Notes under the pieces: generated by a model | The model's input: the letters and a program-made list of their open reading frames with translations, nothing else | The model's database searches: none | What the model was told of the DNA's origin: nothing | Shown here: piece by piece, positions 7,516 through 17,107 of the stretch | Position numbering within the stretch: the first letter of the stretch is position 1 | How the letters are laid out: each line of letters opens with the position of its first letter | From: Cellvibrio mixtus subsp. mixtus J3-8 | GTDB lineage: Bacteria > Pseudomonadota > Gammaproteobacteria > Pseudomonadales > Cellvibrionaceae | Assembly (NCBI RefSeq): GCF_000766945.1 | Contig: NZ_KN266210.1 | Span: forward strand, 1-61,749 | Length of the DNA stretch: 61,749 nt | Reading direction: 5' to 3' | Translations under genes and position numbers: made by a program

Positions 7516-9669
7516 TCAGGGAGCAACGGCCACGGGTTTAATCAGGTTAATAAAATCAGGATCTTGCCAGTAGTCCTGAAAGTCAGTGTCTGTTAAATAG
7601 CTTTCCGGATCACGGCCAAGCGCTAACGTCCGGCTTATGATTTTCAACATTTGCGGTTTGTTGTGGTTGAGTGCGTAGTAGCAGGCCACATTGAATAAAA
7701 AGGCGCGATTGGTTTCTTTCTCCAAATCAAAGTCCTGTTCAACAAAAGTGCTAATGGCTTTTTTTGTCAGTTCTGTATTCTGAATATTTGAACCGGTATA
7801 AATAACTTGTGATGCAAATATGGTAAGGTTTTTACGTTGCAAATCGTCAGTTTGATTGTAATTAATCAACGAATGAATTTTGTCGAAATAAAAATTCATC
7901 AACGTTACATTTTCAGTGAATTTATTATCGATATTAAGCTGAAAGGCCAAGCGTGCAAAATAATAACAAATCGACGATGCATAAGGCACAATTTCATTTT
8001 TAGGAACACCTTCTTCTAACACTTGCAAGAACACATTCGGATTCAGTTCCAGCATCGATTTTTCATAGGCAATAAATAGTGCAGTTTGATTTTTATCGGA
8101 AGACACCTGTGGCGATTTCGGTGTAAACGCTTGCTCTTGATAATCAAAACGAAGTTTGTTCAAACGAACCTCTTTTTTGGTATTTTTTAAATAAACAATG
8201 AGTTCTGCACCATAAGGCTTTTTAACCATATCGATATTTAGCTGTGTTGTTTCATTAATATTGCCGATTTGCTTGAACGCCTGCGCTATTTCATCCGAAT
8301 CAAATTCCAACGTTATTGCAATACGAGTATCGTCAGCGTTATAAAACCACGCATCACGATTATTAATGACCAAACGAAAATTGCGATCCTTAAAATCCTG
8401 CCAATTAAAGGCCAACGACTTTGGCAACATCTTGAGTATAGGACTAGCGATTTCCGCTTTGCGCCCATAATCGCCGGTCATGGCAGCAGCAGGAGTTGGT
8501 CGCCGTTTGTGGAGCCAATAATATGCAGGGGTTACATCAGCGCGGGAAAATTCAATGTACCCCCAAATAGGATAATAGGAATGCAAACCGGTATAGTTTA
8601 ATTGCCATGCTGCGTTTGCAGATTGGTTAGGTGGTATTTTTTTTCGTAACACATAAAGCCCAACATCTTCTTCATAATAGGGCAGCAAACTTTTTTCGTT
8701 AAGTTCTGCAAGGTATTTACGACGATAATTGACAGCCATAAATTTTAGCCCGGCTGCGTCTGCAAATTTGGGATCCAGCCATGTTATGCCATGGTTACGC
8801 TTTGGACCAAATTCCTCATCACTTAACACAGAAAATTTCAATACCTGGTTTTTAATCGTCAACTCCACATGGCTATAACCCACCTCATAGCCAAACTCCC
8901 TGGTGCTGTGGTTACTCACAAATATGGCACCCAGTATATTTTCAAGTAGCGTTTCTACAACACCAACTGGACGATGATAAGTTAGTTTTTCATACCCTTT
9001 AATTGCCGCATAGCGAGGCAAGGATGGTTCTGATTTGATGAAAGAAAACAATCCCGGTTTTTTATTGTAGCTTTGGAAGTGATTTCCATTGATGTCAGTC
9101 TCGTCCTGATGAATATTATATTCAGTGCGAATATTGTGGGACATATAAACCAGATCGGTGATTTTGTCCCGCTGGTTGGAAATATCCAGTATCTCCACCT
9201 TCCCGTTTTGATAGAGATAGGCCAACCCTTTTTCATTCTTGTCCAGAAATTCCACTATCTCAGCATGGTTGAATGCATCCAGCAGTTGCTGTTCAGAATA
9301 GGAAGAAGCATCAATTATTTCGCCATAGCTTTTTTGCTGTTTGTCTCCGGTAAAAACCCAATCGATAAATCCTTCTGTTGCCAATATCAAGCCCGACGAA
9401 TACAGGTCACTGGTATTGAAATGGTCGATCACTTCACCGGTGGAATTGATTTTCCATAAATCATCGCCGCTCTGTGCGATAAACAGGGATTGGTTATTGT
9501 ATTGGTACAATGCATCAATAGGACCATCAATTAATTTGACGATTTCATAATCCTGTGAAGCGGATTGATTTGCAGAAAGCCGGGGATATTCTTTTTCCGG
9601 AGCAGCCACGGCTGAATTCATGAAAAATCCCAACATACACACCACTCCCCAACCATACATTAATCGCAT
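7516..9669 (-). CDS. Large exported protein of unknown function with C-terminal TPR-like end
   Basis: 717 residues beginning with a signal peptide ([22 protein letters not shown], then cleavage near AAPEK), so it should act in the periplasm or outside. Residues about 40-200 have repeated beta-strand patterns ([35 protein letters not shown]) suggestive of propeller-like blades. The centre has no motif I recognise. The C-terminal 60 residues ([20 protein letters not shown]...DPDFINLI) resemble the 'TPR end-of-group' type found after tetratricopeptide-like helices. No catalytic residues are evident and the gene has no obvious operon partner: it starts 76 bp upstream of gltX on the same strand. 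Function unknown. Confidence 0.75.
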   Translation of the reverse strand: MRLMYGWGVVCMLGFFMNSAVAAPEKEYPRLSANQSASQDYEIVKLIDGPIDALYQYNNQSLFIAQSGDDLWKINSTGEVIDHFNTSDLYSSGLILATEGFIDWVFTGDKQQKSYGEIIDASSYSEQQLLDAFNHAEIVEFLDKNEKGLAYLYQNGKVEILDISNQRDKITDLVYMSHNIRTEYNIHQDETDINGNHFQSYNKKPGLFSFIKSEPSLPRYAAIKGYEKLTYHRPVGVVETLLENILGAIFVSNHSTREFGYEVGYSHVELTIKNQVLKFSVLSDEEFGPKRNHGITWLDPKFADAAGLKFMAVNYRRKYLAELNEKSLLPYYEEDVGLYVLRKKIPPNQSANAAWQLNYTGLHSYYPIWGYIEFSRADVTPAYYWLHKRRPTPAAAMTGDYGRKAEIASPILKMLPKSLAFNWQDFKDRNFRLVINNRDAWFYNADDTRIAITLEFDSDEIAQAFKQIGNINETTQLNIDMVKKPYGAELIVYLKNTKKEVRLNKLRFDYQEQAFTPKSPQVSSDKNQTALFIAYEKSMLELNPNVFLQVLEEGVPKNEIVPYASSICYYFARLAFQLNIDNKFTENVTLMNFYFDKIHSLINYNQTDDLQRKNLTIFASQVIYTGSNIQNTELTKKAISTFVEQDFDLEKETNRAFLFNVACYYALNHNKPQMLKIISRTLALGRDPESYLTDTDFQDYWQDPDFINLIKPVAVAP

Positions 9670-9745
9670 TTTTTTACACCCAACCGTAGGTCATCCATTC
9701 TGGGCGCATTATAAGCGACAATTCCTGGCTTCAGGATATATATGT

Positions 9746-10177
9746 TCAGGATGTGATGGCCGTTGAACCCAGCAACGGTAAATGTTTAAGGCGATGGTAT
9801 TGCAGGGATAAACCTATGCAATGTTTTAACTGCTTGACCGGAATTAATTCCATGCGCGTAAAGATAATCGCCCGGTTGCCATCATAACAAAATAAATGGC
9901 CATACAGCGCTTCAAAGGTTTCGACGAGAGTGGTATTACAATTGAAATACAAAGCGTAGTGTTCGGGGTCGCGCGCTTTCCAATCCATGCGAATCGCACT
10001 GCCCTGTTTGGCGATATAACTAGGCTCACCCCAGCGCAGGGTTTCTTCTATCTCACCCAGCTGCAATTCAGCAGCCGTTTGCAGAACTAATGTGCGCAAA
10101 AACAGCAATCGCTTGCGCATATCGGGTGGATATTTTTTAAAAACTTCAGCAACAGATGGATTGTGGATCGATTGCAT
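9746..10177 (-). CDS. DUF1801 (YdhG-like) domain protein
   Basis: Cytoplasmic protein of 143 residues matching the DUF1801 fold: HNPSVAEVFKKYPPDMRKRLLFLRTLV at the start, the family-typical ETLRWGEPSYIAKQGSAIRMDW centre and a helical end. The family's biochemical role is not established; the fold is related to YjbR/CyaY-like proteins. A longer frame begins at 10255, but the ATG at 10177 has AGGAG about ten bases upstream and matches the usual N-terminus. It is followed by no close downstream partner and preceded, about 100 bp away, by the VOC gene on the same strand. Confidence 0.85.
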   Translation of the reverse strand: MQSIHNPSVAEVFKKYPPDMRKRLLFLRTLVLQTAAELQLGEIEETLRWGEPSYIAKQGSAIRMDWKARDPEHYALYFNCNTTLVETFEALYGHLFCYDGNRAIIFTRMELIPVKQLKHCIGLSLQYHRLKHLPLLGSTAITS

Positions 10178-10280
10178 CACAACACACTCCTGCGGTTTTT
10201 CTGATGCGACTATATCAATATCGCAATAGTATTTTGCGAGCAGATATTGATGCAATCACATCAGAAAATTTTACTGGAAA

Positions 10281-10703
10281 TCAGTGGCCTTCAAGTTTTG
10301 CAGCGAGTTCTTCATCCCAGAACGACGCTTCAATCTTGTGGCCTTCCGGATCGCGCACAAAACAACCGTAATAGGGTTCACCGTATAACGGCCGTGGGCC
10401 GGGTGGGCCATCACAGGTTGCGCCAGCGGCGATGGCGGCATCGTAAAAGGCGTGCACTTGTTCTTTAGTATCCGCAATAAATCCGATATGGAAACCATTA
10501 CCGATGCTTGCCGGTTTTCCGTCGTGCGGAACGCCAATCCAGAACTCGGGAAATTGCCGGCCAAATGCGACAGCGCCTGGATGCTCCATCAGTATTTTTG
10601 CGCCGACACTGGGTAACACTGCCACATAAAACGCGCGCAGTGACTCAAAATCGTTGGTGCCAATTGATACATGGGATATAACGCTGGGGGATGGACTGCT
10701 CAT
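10281..10703 (-). CDS. VOC-family (glyoxalase/bleomycin resistance-like) protein
   Basis: 140-residue vicinal-oxygen-chelate fold protein. It opens with ISHVSIGTNDFESLRAFYVAVL, the first beta-alpha module, and closes with GCFVRDPEGHKIEASFWDE, where the conserved DPxGxxxE supplies the C-terminal metal ligand. Such proteins bind a divalent metal and act as lyases, isomerases or dioxygenases, or bind drugs. The substrate cannot be predicted. AAAGGAAT precedes the ATG. It lies 41 bp after an ABM-domain gene on the same strand and probably shares its transcript. Confidence 0.88.
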   Translation of the reverse strand: MSSPSPSVISHVSIGTNDFESLRAFYVAVLPSVGAKILMEHPGAVAFGRQFPEFWIGVPHDGKPASIGNGFHIGFIADTKEQVHAFYDAAIAAGATCDGPPGPRPLYGEPYYGCFVRDPEGHKIEASFWDEELAAKLEGH

Positions 10704-10744
10704 AATTCCTTTCTCCGGTTGATTGAATATATAGAGGGTTTTAA

Positions 10745-11077
10745 TTAACGAATGCGCTGGTAAGTACCCAACTCGGCTTTAATTCCCAAACGCGCAATTG
10801 TTTCTTGCGCATTGAAACCGGTTTTCTGGTGCATTTCTTTGACAACAGCGCGTGCGCTGTCGATAAAGCTGGAATTTTCCCATTCCACTAACGTCGCCAA
10901 TACAAATGATTTGTCATCATGTGGCTGCTCGAGTAAAAAATCCTGAATAAAGCCGGGTTGCTCATTCAGTATTTGATGGGTGGCTTTTACGCGCGCGAGA
11001 AATTCTTCGCGTGCGGTAGTGGGGACGATAAATTTGTCCAGGCGATAGATGCGTTGGGAAGTTGTGGAGTCTGGCAT
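10745..11077 (-). CDS. ABM-family (antibiotic biosynthesis monooxygenase fold) protein
   Basis: 110-residue protein of the dimeric alpha/beta-barrel ABM family. YRLDKFIVPTTAREEFLARVKATHQILNEQPGFIQDFLL matches the usual first strand and helix, and VLATLVEWENSSFIDSARAVVKE the second half. Members are cofactor-free quinol oxygenases, haem-degrading enzymes or small stress proteins; which one this is cannot be told. Good ribosome site (AAAGGAAAA). The 5' leader contains a strong inverted repeat at 11101-11153. It is first in a likely two-gene transcript with the VOC gene. Confidence 0.82.
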   Translation of the reverse strand: MPDSTTSQRIYRLDKFIVPTTAREEFLARVKATHQILNEQPGFIQDFLLEQPHDDKSFVLATLVEWENSSFIDSARAVVKEMHQKTGFNAQETIARLGIKAELGTYQRIR

Positions 11078-11100
11078 TTTACTTTTCCTTTCAGGTTGGA

Positions 11101-11153
11101 AATCCCCCGGCCGCCCTGGCTACGTGCCCCGTTCCAAAGAGGTCCGGGGGATT
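11101..11153 (-). promoter_or_regulatory. Long hairpin in the leader of the ABM gene
   Basis: AATCCCCCGG (11101-11110) and CCGGGGGATT (11144-11153) are perfect inverted arms around a 33-base G/C-rich loop that could fold further. It sits 24-76 bases upstream of the ABM start codon. There is no U-run, so it is not a canonical terminator. It may be a leader structure or a small repeat, and I do not recognise a known riboswitch class. Confidence 0.4.
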
Positions 11154-11212
11154 CAGTAATTCCAGAGTAAACCCGATTCCAACCAAAACCTGTCAGGAGA
11201 AATAAACAGAAA

Positions 11213-11247
11213 AAAATCAAAAAAAAGCCCCGGTAATTAACCGGGGC
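11213..11247 (-). terminator. Intrinsic terminator of the di-haem oxidoreductase gene
   Basis: On the minus strand GCCCCGGT-TAATT-ACCGGGGC (11227-11247) is followed by a long T-run (A-run 11213-11226 on the plus strand), about 65 bp past the stop codon at 11313. Confidence 0.92.
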
Positions 11248-11312
11248 AAAGACAGCTACATATGACTTGTAGAACGATTACGAGAAACTATTTATTAAAG
11301 TGATTCACGTTA

Positions 11313-14126
11313 TTAAAGTGATTCAAGAAACCGCAACACATCCTGTTTCTGTGATGACGATAATGCTTGATACGCATTTTTCGCCGCCTGGCCTTCACCA
11401 CCGTGCCACAAAATTGCTTCTTCGATGGTGCGTGCGCGACCATCATGCAAATAACTGTGCACTGGTGTACACACTTGCGCACCTTGCCCTGCATCGGTCA
11501 CACCACCGGTTACGCAAGCCGACAAGCCCAATCCCCACAGCGGTGCGGTACGCCATTCAGCACCGCTTGCCTGGCCTTCACCAAGCGTATCCGCCATATC
11601 CGCGCCCATATCGTGCAGCAGCATATCGGTGTACGGCTTGATCGTTTGGCTGCGCAATTCACCGAGTGGATGGTATTGGCTGGTTACGTGTTGCGGCGTG
11701 TGGCAAGCAACACAACCGATGGTGGCGAATTGCGTTTCACCGCGTTGCACAGCGGCATCGTTAAGGTTGCGTTGCGGACGCACACCGAGTGTTGAAATAT
11801 ATTTCACCAGATTATTTAAATGCGTATCGGATAATTCCGCACCACTCGCACCGCAATCCGTTTGCGCTGAACCGCAATCAGGGTTTGGCAATACGCTGGT
11901 CATCACCCCCATATCCGCATTAAATGCCGCTGCAACCTGATGCTTCACACTGGTGGTTCCCGCTTTGTAACCAAAACGACCTAGCCGGGTTTGACCGGAT
12001 GGATCAGTGATGCGGTTCGCACGACCGGAAATGCCATCACCGTTTGCATCGTTGATATCTTCTTTCGCGAGAATTGCCGCTTCAGGAATCGCTTCCAATA
12101 AACCCATACCCACCAATTGCGGTGCAACACGCGCAGAAAAACGCGCCGGTGTTACGCCACTGAATTGATAATTGGGTTTACGCAAACCGTTTGATTCGCT
12201 CCAGAATGCAATCGATGCTTGCCCTTCACTTGCAACACCGTTTGCTGATTTTGGTTGCAATGAACGGCCAAGGTTTGGATGCGGATTGCCATTGGCATCG
12301 GCCACTTTAAATACCCATTTTTCCAATGGCTGGCCAACCGGCGCTGGTGCCGCACGACCATTGCGCACGTGGCAACCGGCGCAGCGGTCATGCACATAAT
12401 GCGGACCGGCTTTACCGACGGTATCGGCGAAAGTGCCGTTATCGACAACATGTTCATCGTGTGAACCATCAACAAATGAGGCGTGATGCACGCGGCGGCC
12501 CAACACAAAGGGCTGGCCATTAATCGATGCGAGATTGGTTGCCATCTGGATGAAATGGTTATCCGGTTCATTCGAATGGTTGTAGGGCAAAGTGGTCTTG
12601 CCACCTAACCAGGCTTTCTCCGGAATTTTTACCGAATCTTTTCTGCCGCCAATGTTGCCGAAATTACCGGTGATATCCCAGGGCACCAAACCTTCACCGA
12701 CGATGTATAAATACGTCGTACCGTAATACGCCGAGCGCCCATGGGGAACGGTGTGATCAAGGAATTGGCTTAATTCAAATTCGAGTTTATCGCCAATCTG
12801 GATATTGCGACCTTCGCGCGCGTTGAAACTGCGCTCTTTGTAGTAATTGAAATTATCGATCACGTTCATGGTGCCGTTATCGTAATACTCGGCCACGGTG
12901 CCCACACCGCGGTAGAACCAGCGATTTTCCGCTTCGGTGTCATTCAACTTGAATTGGGTTTTTACATTCATGCGCACGGTGCTGCCACCTTTGGCAACGT
13001 AGTCCACAATTTCAATTTCAGCGGTGCGGTGCTCCCAATAAAAACTGAGGAAATGATCGTAGGCCTGGAATTGATCTTCCTTCGCATGGCGATCACGGCC
13101 GCGGTCAGCAATACGGGTCACCAATGCATCGCCACGATCAAACTGGATTGCACCTTCAAGCACTGTCGATGAATTGTATAACGGCACAATATTGCCAACA
13201 CTTGCCGTTGATGAAGAACTCACCGCCGTTACCGAAGAACTGCTGCGCGATGAACTTGATGGCACCAGCGAGCTGCTACGCGATGAGCTGGAAAGCACTG
13301 AACTGGACAACAGCGAGCTTGAACGCGACGAACTGGATATTGCCGAGCTTGATGCAACAGCGCCCAATGAATAATTTTGCCAGGGTGTATCCTGCCCCAC
13401 GCCGGAACGAATAATAGTGAAGTTGATGCTCACTACATCCGTCGCTTTTAAATTGGGAATATCGTAAGTCCAGTTGCCGCCGGAAACATTCATGCGCACA
13501 TTTTGCTGGGCGCCATTGTTGATGCGGTAATGGAGATCAACAATGTCCGCCTGGTTTACTGTTGCGCGTAACGTGGTGCTATTCAAGGTAGTGACACAAC
13601 CGGAATTGCAATTGCCCGCCGCCACGCTGGATGAAGAAACCACGGGCAATGATCCGAATACATCAATTTCAAAAATCGAGTATCCCCAGTTGTTGCCAGT
13701 GCTGCGTGTCAACGCATTCACTCGTACATATCGATAAGTGCCGTTGACACCGACAGTATCGGTGCGATTACCAAAGGTGCCACCGGTACGCAGGCTCATT
13801 TGGGTCCAAGTGGAATTATTGTTAGAGCCGAGTAATTCATAACTCGCGGCGTTGGCGGCCTCCCAATTAATCACTACTTGATTGAGCGCATAGGCCTGCC
13901 CCAAATCCAGTGTGAGTGAACTGGGTGAAACACCGTGGCTGGATTCCCAGCGGGTTGCATTGTTATTGTCGATTGCAAAACTGGCAGGTTGTAGATTGGT
14001 GCTGCCAGTGATGCTGACCGGATTAATGTTAATGGTTTGCGCGTTGGTTGTTTGCATAAAAAGACTGCTACTGGCTAATGCAACAAATAGCCATGCAGCC
14101 CTTGAACCGAGCGGTAGTATTTGCAT
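11313..14126 (-). CDS. Secreted di-haem oxidoreductase (DUF1111/DHOR family) with F5/8C-like module and Ser linker
   Basis: 937-residue exported c-type cytochrome. Order of parts: signal peptide (1 to about 29); a discoidin/F5/8 type C (CBM32-like) domain (about 31-165; SSHGVSPSSLTLDLGQAYALNQVVINW region); a second beta module (about 168-255); a polyserine linker (about 256-310); then the di-haem domain. Two CxxCH haem sites are visible, CAGCH near residue 580 and CVACH near residue 805, and the family signature YLHDGRARTIEEAILWHGGE is near the end. Known relatives of this family are periplasmic or extracellular di-haem enzymes related to cytochrome c peroxidase and MauG. The added sugar-binding-like modules and Ser linkers suggest action on or near insoluble polysaccharide. 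GAGG precedes the ATG; terminator at 11213-11247. Confidence 0.88.
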   Translation of the reverse strand: MQILPLGSRAAWLFVALASSSLFMQTTNAQTININPVSITGSTNLQPASFAIDNNNATRWESSHGVSPSSLTLDLGQAYALNQVVINWEAANAASYELLGSNNNSTWTQMSLRTGGTFGNRTDTVGVNGTYRYVRVNALTRSTGNNWGYSIFEIDVFGSLPVVSSSSVAAGNCNSGCVTTLNSTTLRATVNQADIVDLHYRINNGAQQNVRMNVSGGNWTYDIPNLKATDVVSINFTIIRSGVGQDTPWQNYSLGAVASSSAISSSSRSSSLLSSSVLSSSSRSSSLVPSSSSRSSSSVTAVSSSSTASVGNIVPLYNSSTVLEGAIQFDRGDALVTRIADRGRDRHAKEDQFQAYDHFLSFYWEHRTAEIEIVDYVAKGGSTVRMNVKTQFKLNDTEAENRWFYRGVGTVAEYYDNGTMNVIDNFNYYKERSFNAREGRNIQIGDKLEFELSQFLDHTVPHGRSAYYGTTYLYIVGEGLVPWDITGNFGNIGGRKDSVKIPEKAWLGGKTTLPYNHSNEPDNHFIQMATNLASINGQPFVLGRRVHHASFVDGSHDEHVVDNGTFADTVGKAGPHYVHDRCAGCHVRNGRAAPAPVGQPLEKWVFKVADANGNPHPNLGRSLQPKSANGVASEGQASIAFWSESNGLRKPNYQFSGVTPARFSARVAPQLVGMGLLEAIPEAAILAKEDINDANGDGISGRANRITDPSGQTRLGRFGYKAGTTSVKHQVAAAFNADMGVMTSVLPNPDCGSAQTDCGASGAELSDTHLNNLVKYISTLGVRPQRNLNDAAVQRGETQFATIGCVACHTPQHVTSQYHPLGELRSQTIKPYTDMLLHDMGADMADTLGEGQASGAEWRTAPLWGLGLSACVTGGVTDAGQGAQVCTPVHSYLHDGRARTIEEAILWHGGEGQAAKNAYQALSSSQKQDVLRFLESL

Positions 14127-14582
14127 GTGATCTTGCCTCTACTTTATTTATTATCGAGAGGTTGCCCTGCGGACAGCGAGACGGGAGCAACGGTTGATAC
14201 TTTTTCTTGAACGCCTGTTGCGCCACTTCGCAAAATGGAGGTCACTTGTGATGAGCCAGATCGCAAAAAATTATTGGTTTTGTAATAGCGCGGGAACATA
14301 GTGTAGGAAGTGAAATTGCCAGCGTCGTCCCACAATCAGGATGCAAACAAAGTGGCTATCCAAAAACAGATCTGCTGCACAAAAATAGCGATTAATAAGA
14401 GTGGTTCGCATCAAAAGTGGCGACTGGCACATTAATTTTCAGGGATTTATAACGTCCCAATCAGCGAAACAATTAAGTGGCACTGCCGGTTTTGCATTTA
14501 TTGCGCGGTTTTTATCCTATGTGCTTGTCATAAAAACTCAACACTCCCGTGGTTCTATGGTGGAAACTTGCGGAGAACCATC
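14127..14582. other. Intergenic region between divergent genes
   Basis: 456 bp between the di-haem gene (minus) and the GT2 gene (plus). It must hold promoters for both. A 63-codon frame on the minus strand (14144-14335) lacks a ribosome site and family features, and I do not call it. No RNA gene, strong hairpin or repeat was seen. Confidence 0.5.
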
Positions 14583-15506
14583 ATGAACACCCCAGCCCAT
14601 TCACCGGAAAATATTGGTGTCGTTATCACTACGTATAATCAACCTGCATGGCTGGAAAAAGTATTGCTGGGTTATGAGGCGCAAATTTTTACCGATTTTC
14701 GAGTATTGATTGCTGACGATGGTTCCGGTGAAGCAACACGTGCAGTTATTGAGAAATTCCAGCAGCGCGGGAAACTGGATATTGAACATGTGTGGCACGA
14801 AGACCGCGGCTTTCGCAAATGCCAGATCCTTAATAAAGTTATTTTTCACACCGACTGTGATTACCTGGTTTTTACCGATGGCGATTGCATCCCCGAACCG
14901 GATTTTGTTGGCAAGCATTGGCAATTAGCACGGCCCGGTTATTTTCTTTCCGGCGGTTATGTGAAATTGAATATGGCGGTTTCTACTGCCATTGATATTA
15001 ATGACATCCGCGCGGGTAATCCTTTTAATATCGACTGGCTTACACGCCACGGCCAGAAGAACAGCCACAAATTATGGAAGCTGGTAAAAAGCCGGTGGCT
15101 AAAAAATCTGCTGGATACCATCACCCCGACCAAAGCCACCTGGAACGGTATGAACAGCTCTACCTGGACAGAAGCCATTCGCGCCTGCAATGGTTTTAAT
15201 GAAGATATGCAGTACGGCGGGCTGGATCGTGAATTAGGTGAGCGCTTGTGCAATTTGGGGTTAAAAGGCAAACAAGTGCGCTACAGCGTGAGCTGTTTAC
15301 ACCTTGATCATCCGCGCGCCTACGATACCCCGGAAACCTGGGCAAAAAACTACGCCATTCGCGCCGAAGTAAAACGACTGGGACTGTATTGGACACCGAA
15401 TGGAATGAGTAAAACCTCTTTGCAATCGACTGCGTTTGCTACAAAAGTGCCAGCGTTTGAACAACCCATCGCGCGCACCAAACATCCAAAAGTGGCTGCT
15501 GTTTAA
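14583..15506 (+). CDS. Family 2 glycosyltransferase (LPS core-type)
   Basis: 307-residue GT-A fold transferase. NIGVVITTYNQPAWLEKVL starts the nucleotide-sugar binding domain, IADDGSGE follows, and the metal-binding DxD-type motif is FTDGDCIPEPDF near residue 100. The C-terminal part contains GMNSSTWTEAIRACNGFNEDMQYGGLDRELGERL, which resembles the galactosyltransferase-type C-terminal motif (GxD.E). No membrane segments or signal peptide, so it should act on the cytoplasmic side in glycan or LPS core assembly. A TTG 15 bases upstream is in frame, but the ATG at 14583 has GGAG at the right distance. Donor and acceptor are unknown. Confidence 0.88.
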   Translation: MNTPAHSPENIGVVITTYNQPAWLEKVLLGYEAQIFTDFRVLIADDGSGEATRAVIEKFQQRGKLDIEHVWHEDRGFRKCQILNKVIFHTDCDYLVFTDGDCIPEPDFVGKHWQLARPGYFLSGGYVKLNMAVSTAIDINDIRAGNPFNIDWLTRHGQKNSHKLWKLVKSRWLKNLLDTITPTKATWNGMNSSTWTEAIRACNGFNEDMQYGGLDRELGERLCNLGLKGKQVRYSVSCLHLDHPRAYDTPETWAKNYAIRAEVKRLGLYWTPNGMSKTSLQSTAFATKVPAFEQPIARTKHPKVAAV

Positions 15507-15558
15507 GCGCCGCCTTCGCAATAATCCTTGACCGGATAGTAATGTTCCTTCGATAGCC

Positions 15559-16383
15559 CTACCGAAAACGCTGCAAATCATAATGTGCGTACAGCGCCCG
15601 CCATTGTTCAGTATTACCCTCACCGCGCACATTGGTGCGCTTCAGTGAAATCCGCTGGGTTCCCCAAATCGGGATCGGTTTGCATCCCGGTGCAGACGAG
15701 CGACGAACCTCCGTTCCCGCCATGAGTGACATCGCCTTGAACCACAAATCATCGGCGCGCGGCGTCAACGTTAAGAACAGATCCCGAGCCAGCACATCAG
15801 CATGCAAAGTATCAGGGGGATAAAGTACACCACCGTAACCAACCGACATCAGCCAGGGATGGGTGAGATCGACACCCTCTACCGTAGGCCACTGGTGATA
15901 AGGCTTGGGTAAACCGCAGGGCTCAAATTCAATGGTGCGGCATTCATGGGCGATAATCGCACGGGGATAGCGCAGGTGATCCTTGTATAACCGGTGCAAC
16001 CAGTCAGGGCTGTACATCAAATCATCATCACAAGTCACTATAACCTTGTCGGGATATTGAGCCAGTGTATGGATCAGCTTGCGGTGCGGGCAGGTTAAAT
16101 CCACATAGTTGATGGTAAAGGTATCGCCCTCCAGCTCCGCCAATTCGCGGGGGATACGGTGACGCAACCCTTCATTCAACCACAGGATAATTTTTTGGGC
16201 GGCGACATCTTGTGCCAATAAACTGCGCACGGTGAGCGCCACCGCCTTCAAGCGGGAAGGAATGGAGGTAAGTGAAATAATGAGCGGCAACGCAGGGTCG
16301 CGCCGGCGATTCAGTGCGAGACTATCCAATCCCTTTAATCGATGCGCCATCCATAAAGACCCCGGCAGCTGTTTTAGCTTCAT
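15559..16383 (-). CDS. Putative GT-A fold glycosyltransferase
   Basis: 274-residue protein transcribed toward the GT2 gene (52 bp between stops). It begins a GT-A-like fold at LPLIISLTSIPSRLKAVALTVRSLL, has the NDP-sugar metal motif VTCDDDLMY near residue 118 and ends without membrane segments. The pattern 'SLTSIPSRL...' with a DDD triad occurs in family A-type transferases of bacterial surface-glycan loci. Acceptor and donor unknown. It is divergent from the DUF6165 gene and so forms its own unit at the edge of the LPS locus. Confidence 0.75.
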   Translation of the reverse strand: MKLKQLPGSLWMAHRLKGLDSLALNRRRDPALPLIISLTSIPSRLKAVALTVRSLLAQDVAAQKIILWLNEGLRHRIPRELAELEGDTFTINYVDLTCPHRKLIHTLAQYPDKVIVTCDDDLMYSPDWLHRLYKDHLRYPRAIIAHECRTIEFEPCGLPKPYHQWPTVEGVDLTHPWLMSVGYGGVLYPPDTLHADVLARDLFLTLTPRADDLWFKAMSLMAGTEVRRSSAPGCKPIPIWGTQRISLKRTNVRGEGNTEQWRALYAHYDLQRFR

Positions 16384-16573
16384 TCATTTACACCCTTCAT
16401 TTAGTACCGGCCTTTGCCAAACCTACACGGCTCCTGTGTCATTCCTATGACACATTGCGATACCTGCCAAGCGCGCACGTGCGCAAAATAGCGGAATTCA
16501 CAAAGGGAATACCCCTACCGCAACTGGATTTGCTAGAATCGCCGCCTCAAAAAATTCCGCAGAGAACACAACC

Positions 16574-16969
16574 ATGCTGATCCAGGCCCCCATCTCCCTT
16601 GGCGAACTGATTGATAAAATCACTATTCTGGAAATCAAAGCTGTTCATATCAGCGATGAAACCAAACTCAAAAATGTGACCCATGAGTTGAATATCCTCA
16701 ATGAAAAAGTGGATAGCCTGCTGGATGCAACGGGTAAAACCAAACTGGAACCGCTGAAAAAATCCTTGAAAGATATCAACCAGGAATTGTGGGTAATTGA
16801 AGATGACATTCGCGACTGTGAGCGCGATAAGGACTTCAGCGATAAATTTATCCAACTGGCACGCGCGGTTTATTTCACCAACGACAAACGCGCCGCCGTA
16901 AAAAAAGATATCAACCTCGCCTTTGGTTCTGAATTGATCGAAGAAAAATCGTACAAGAATTACCAGTGA
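16574..16969 (+). CDS. DUF6165 family protein
   Basis: 131-residue, highly charged and mostly helical soluble protein (APISLGELIDKITILEIKAVHI at the start; KLEPLKKSLKDINQELWVIEDDIRDCERDKDF in the middle). This matches DUF6165, a small family repeatedly found beside LPS and glycan glycosyltransferases; its biochemical function is unknown. First gene of a plus-strand run that continues with waaC. The upstream ribosome site is weak (AGAGAAC). Confidence 0.8.
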   Translation: MLIQAPISLGELIDKITILEIKAVHISDETKLKNVTHELNILNEKVDSLLDATGKTKLEPLKKSLKDINQELWVIEDDIRDCERDKDFSDKFIQLARAVYFTNDKRAAVKKDINLAFGSELIEEKSYKNYQ

Positions 16970-17107
16970 TTTTTACGTGTCCCTTGCAGAATTAACCATG
17001 GGATGAGTGCCCTCAATGCCGTACAAGCCCTCAATGACCTACAAACAGTTACCGCAGCAGTTTACCGTGCAGTGTTGTTTGCACCGTAAATCACACGGAT
17101 GTGATGT

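Noticed and set aside
14144..14335. 63-codon open frame upstream of the di-haem gene
   Set aside because: No ribosome site, no family pattern and located in a divergent promoter region.
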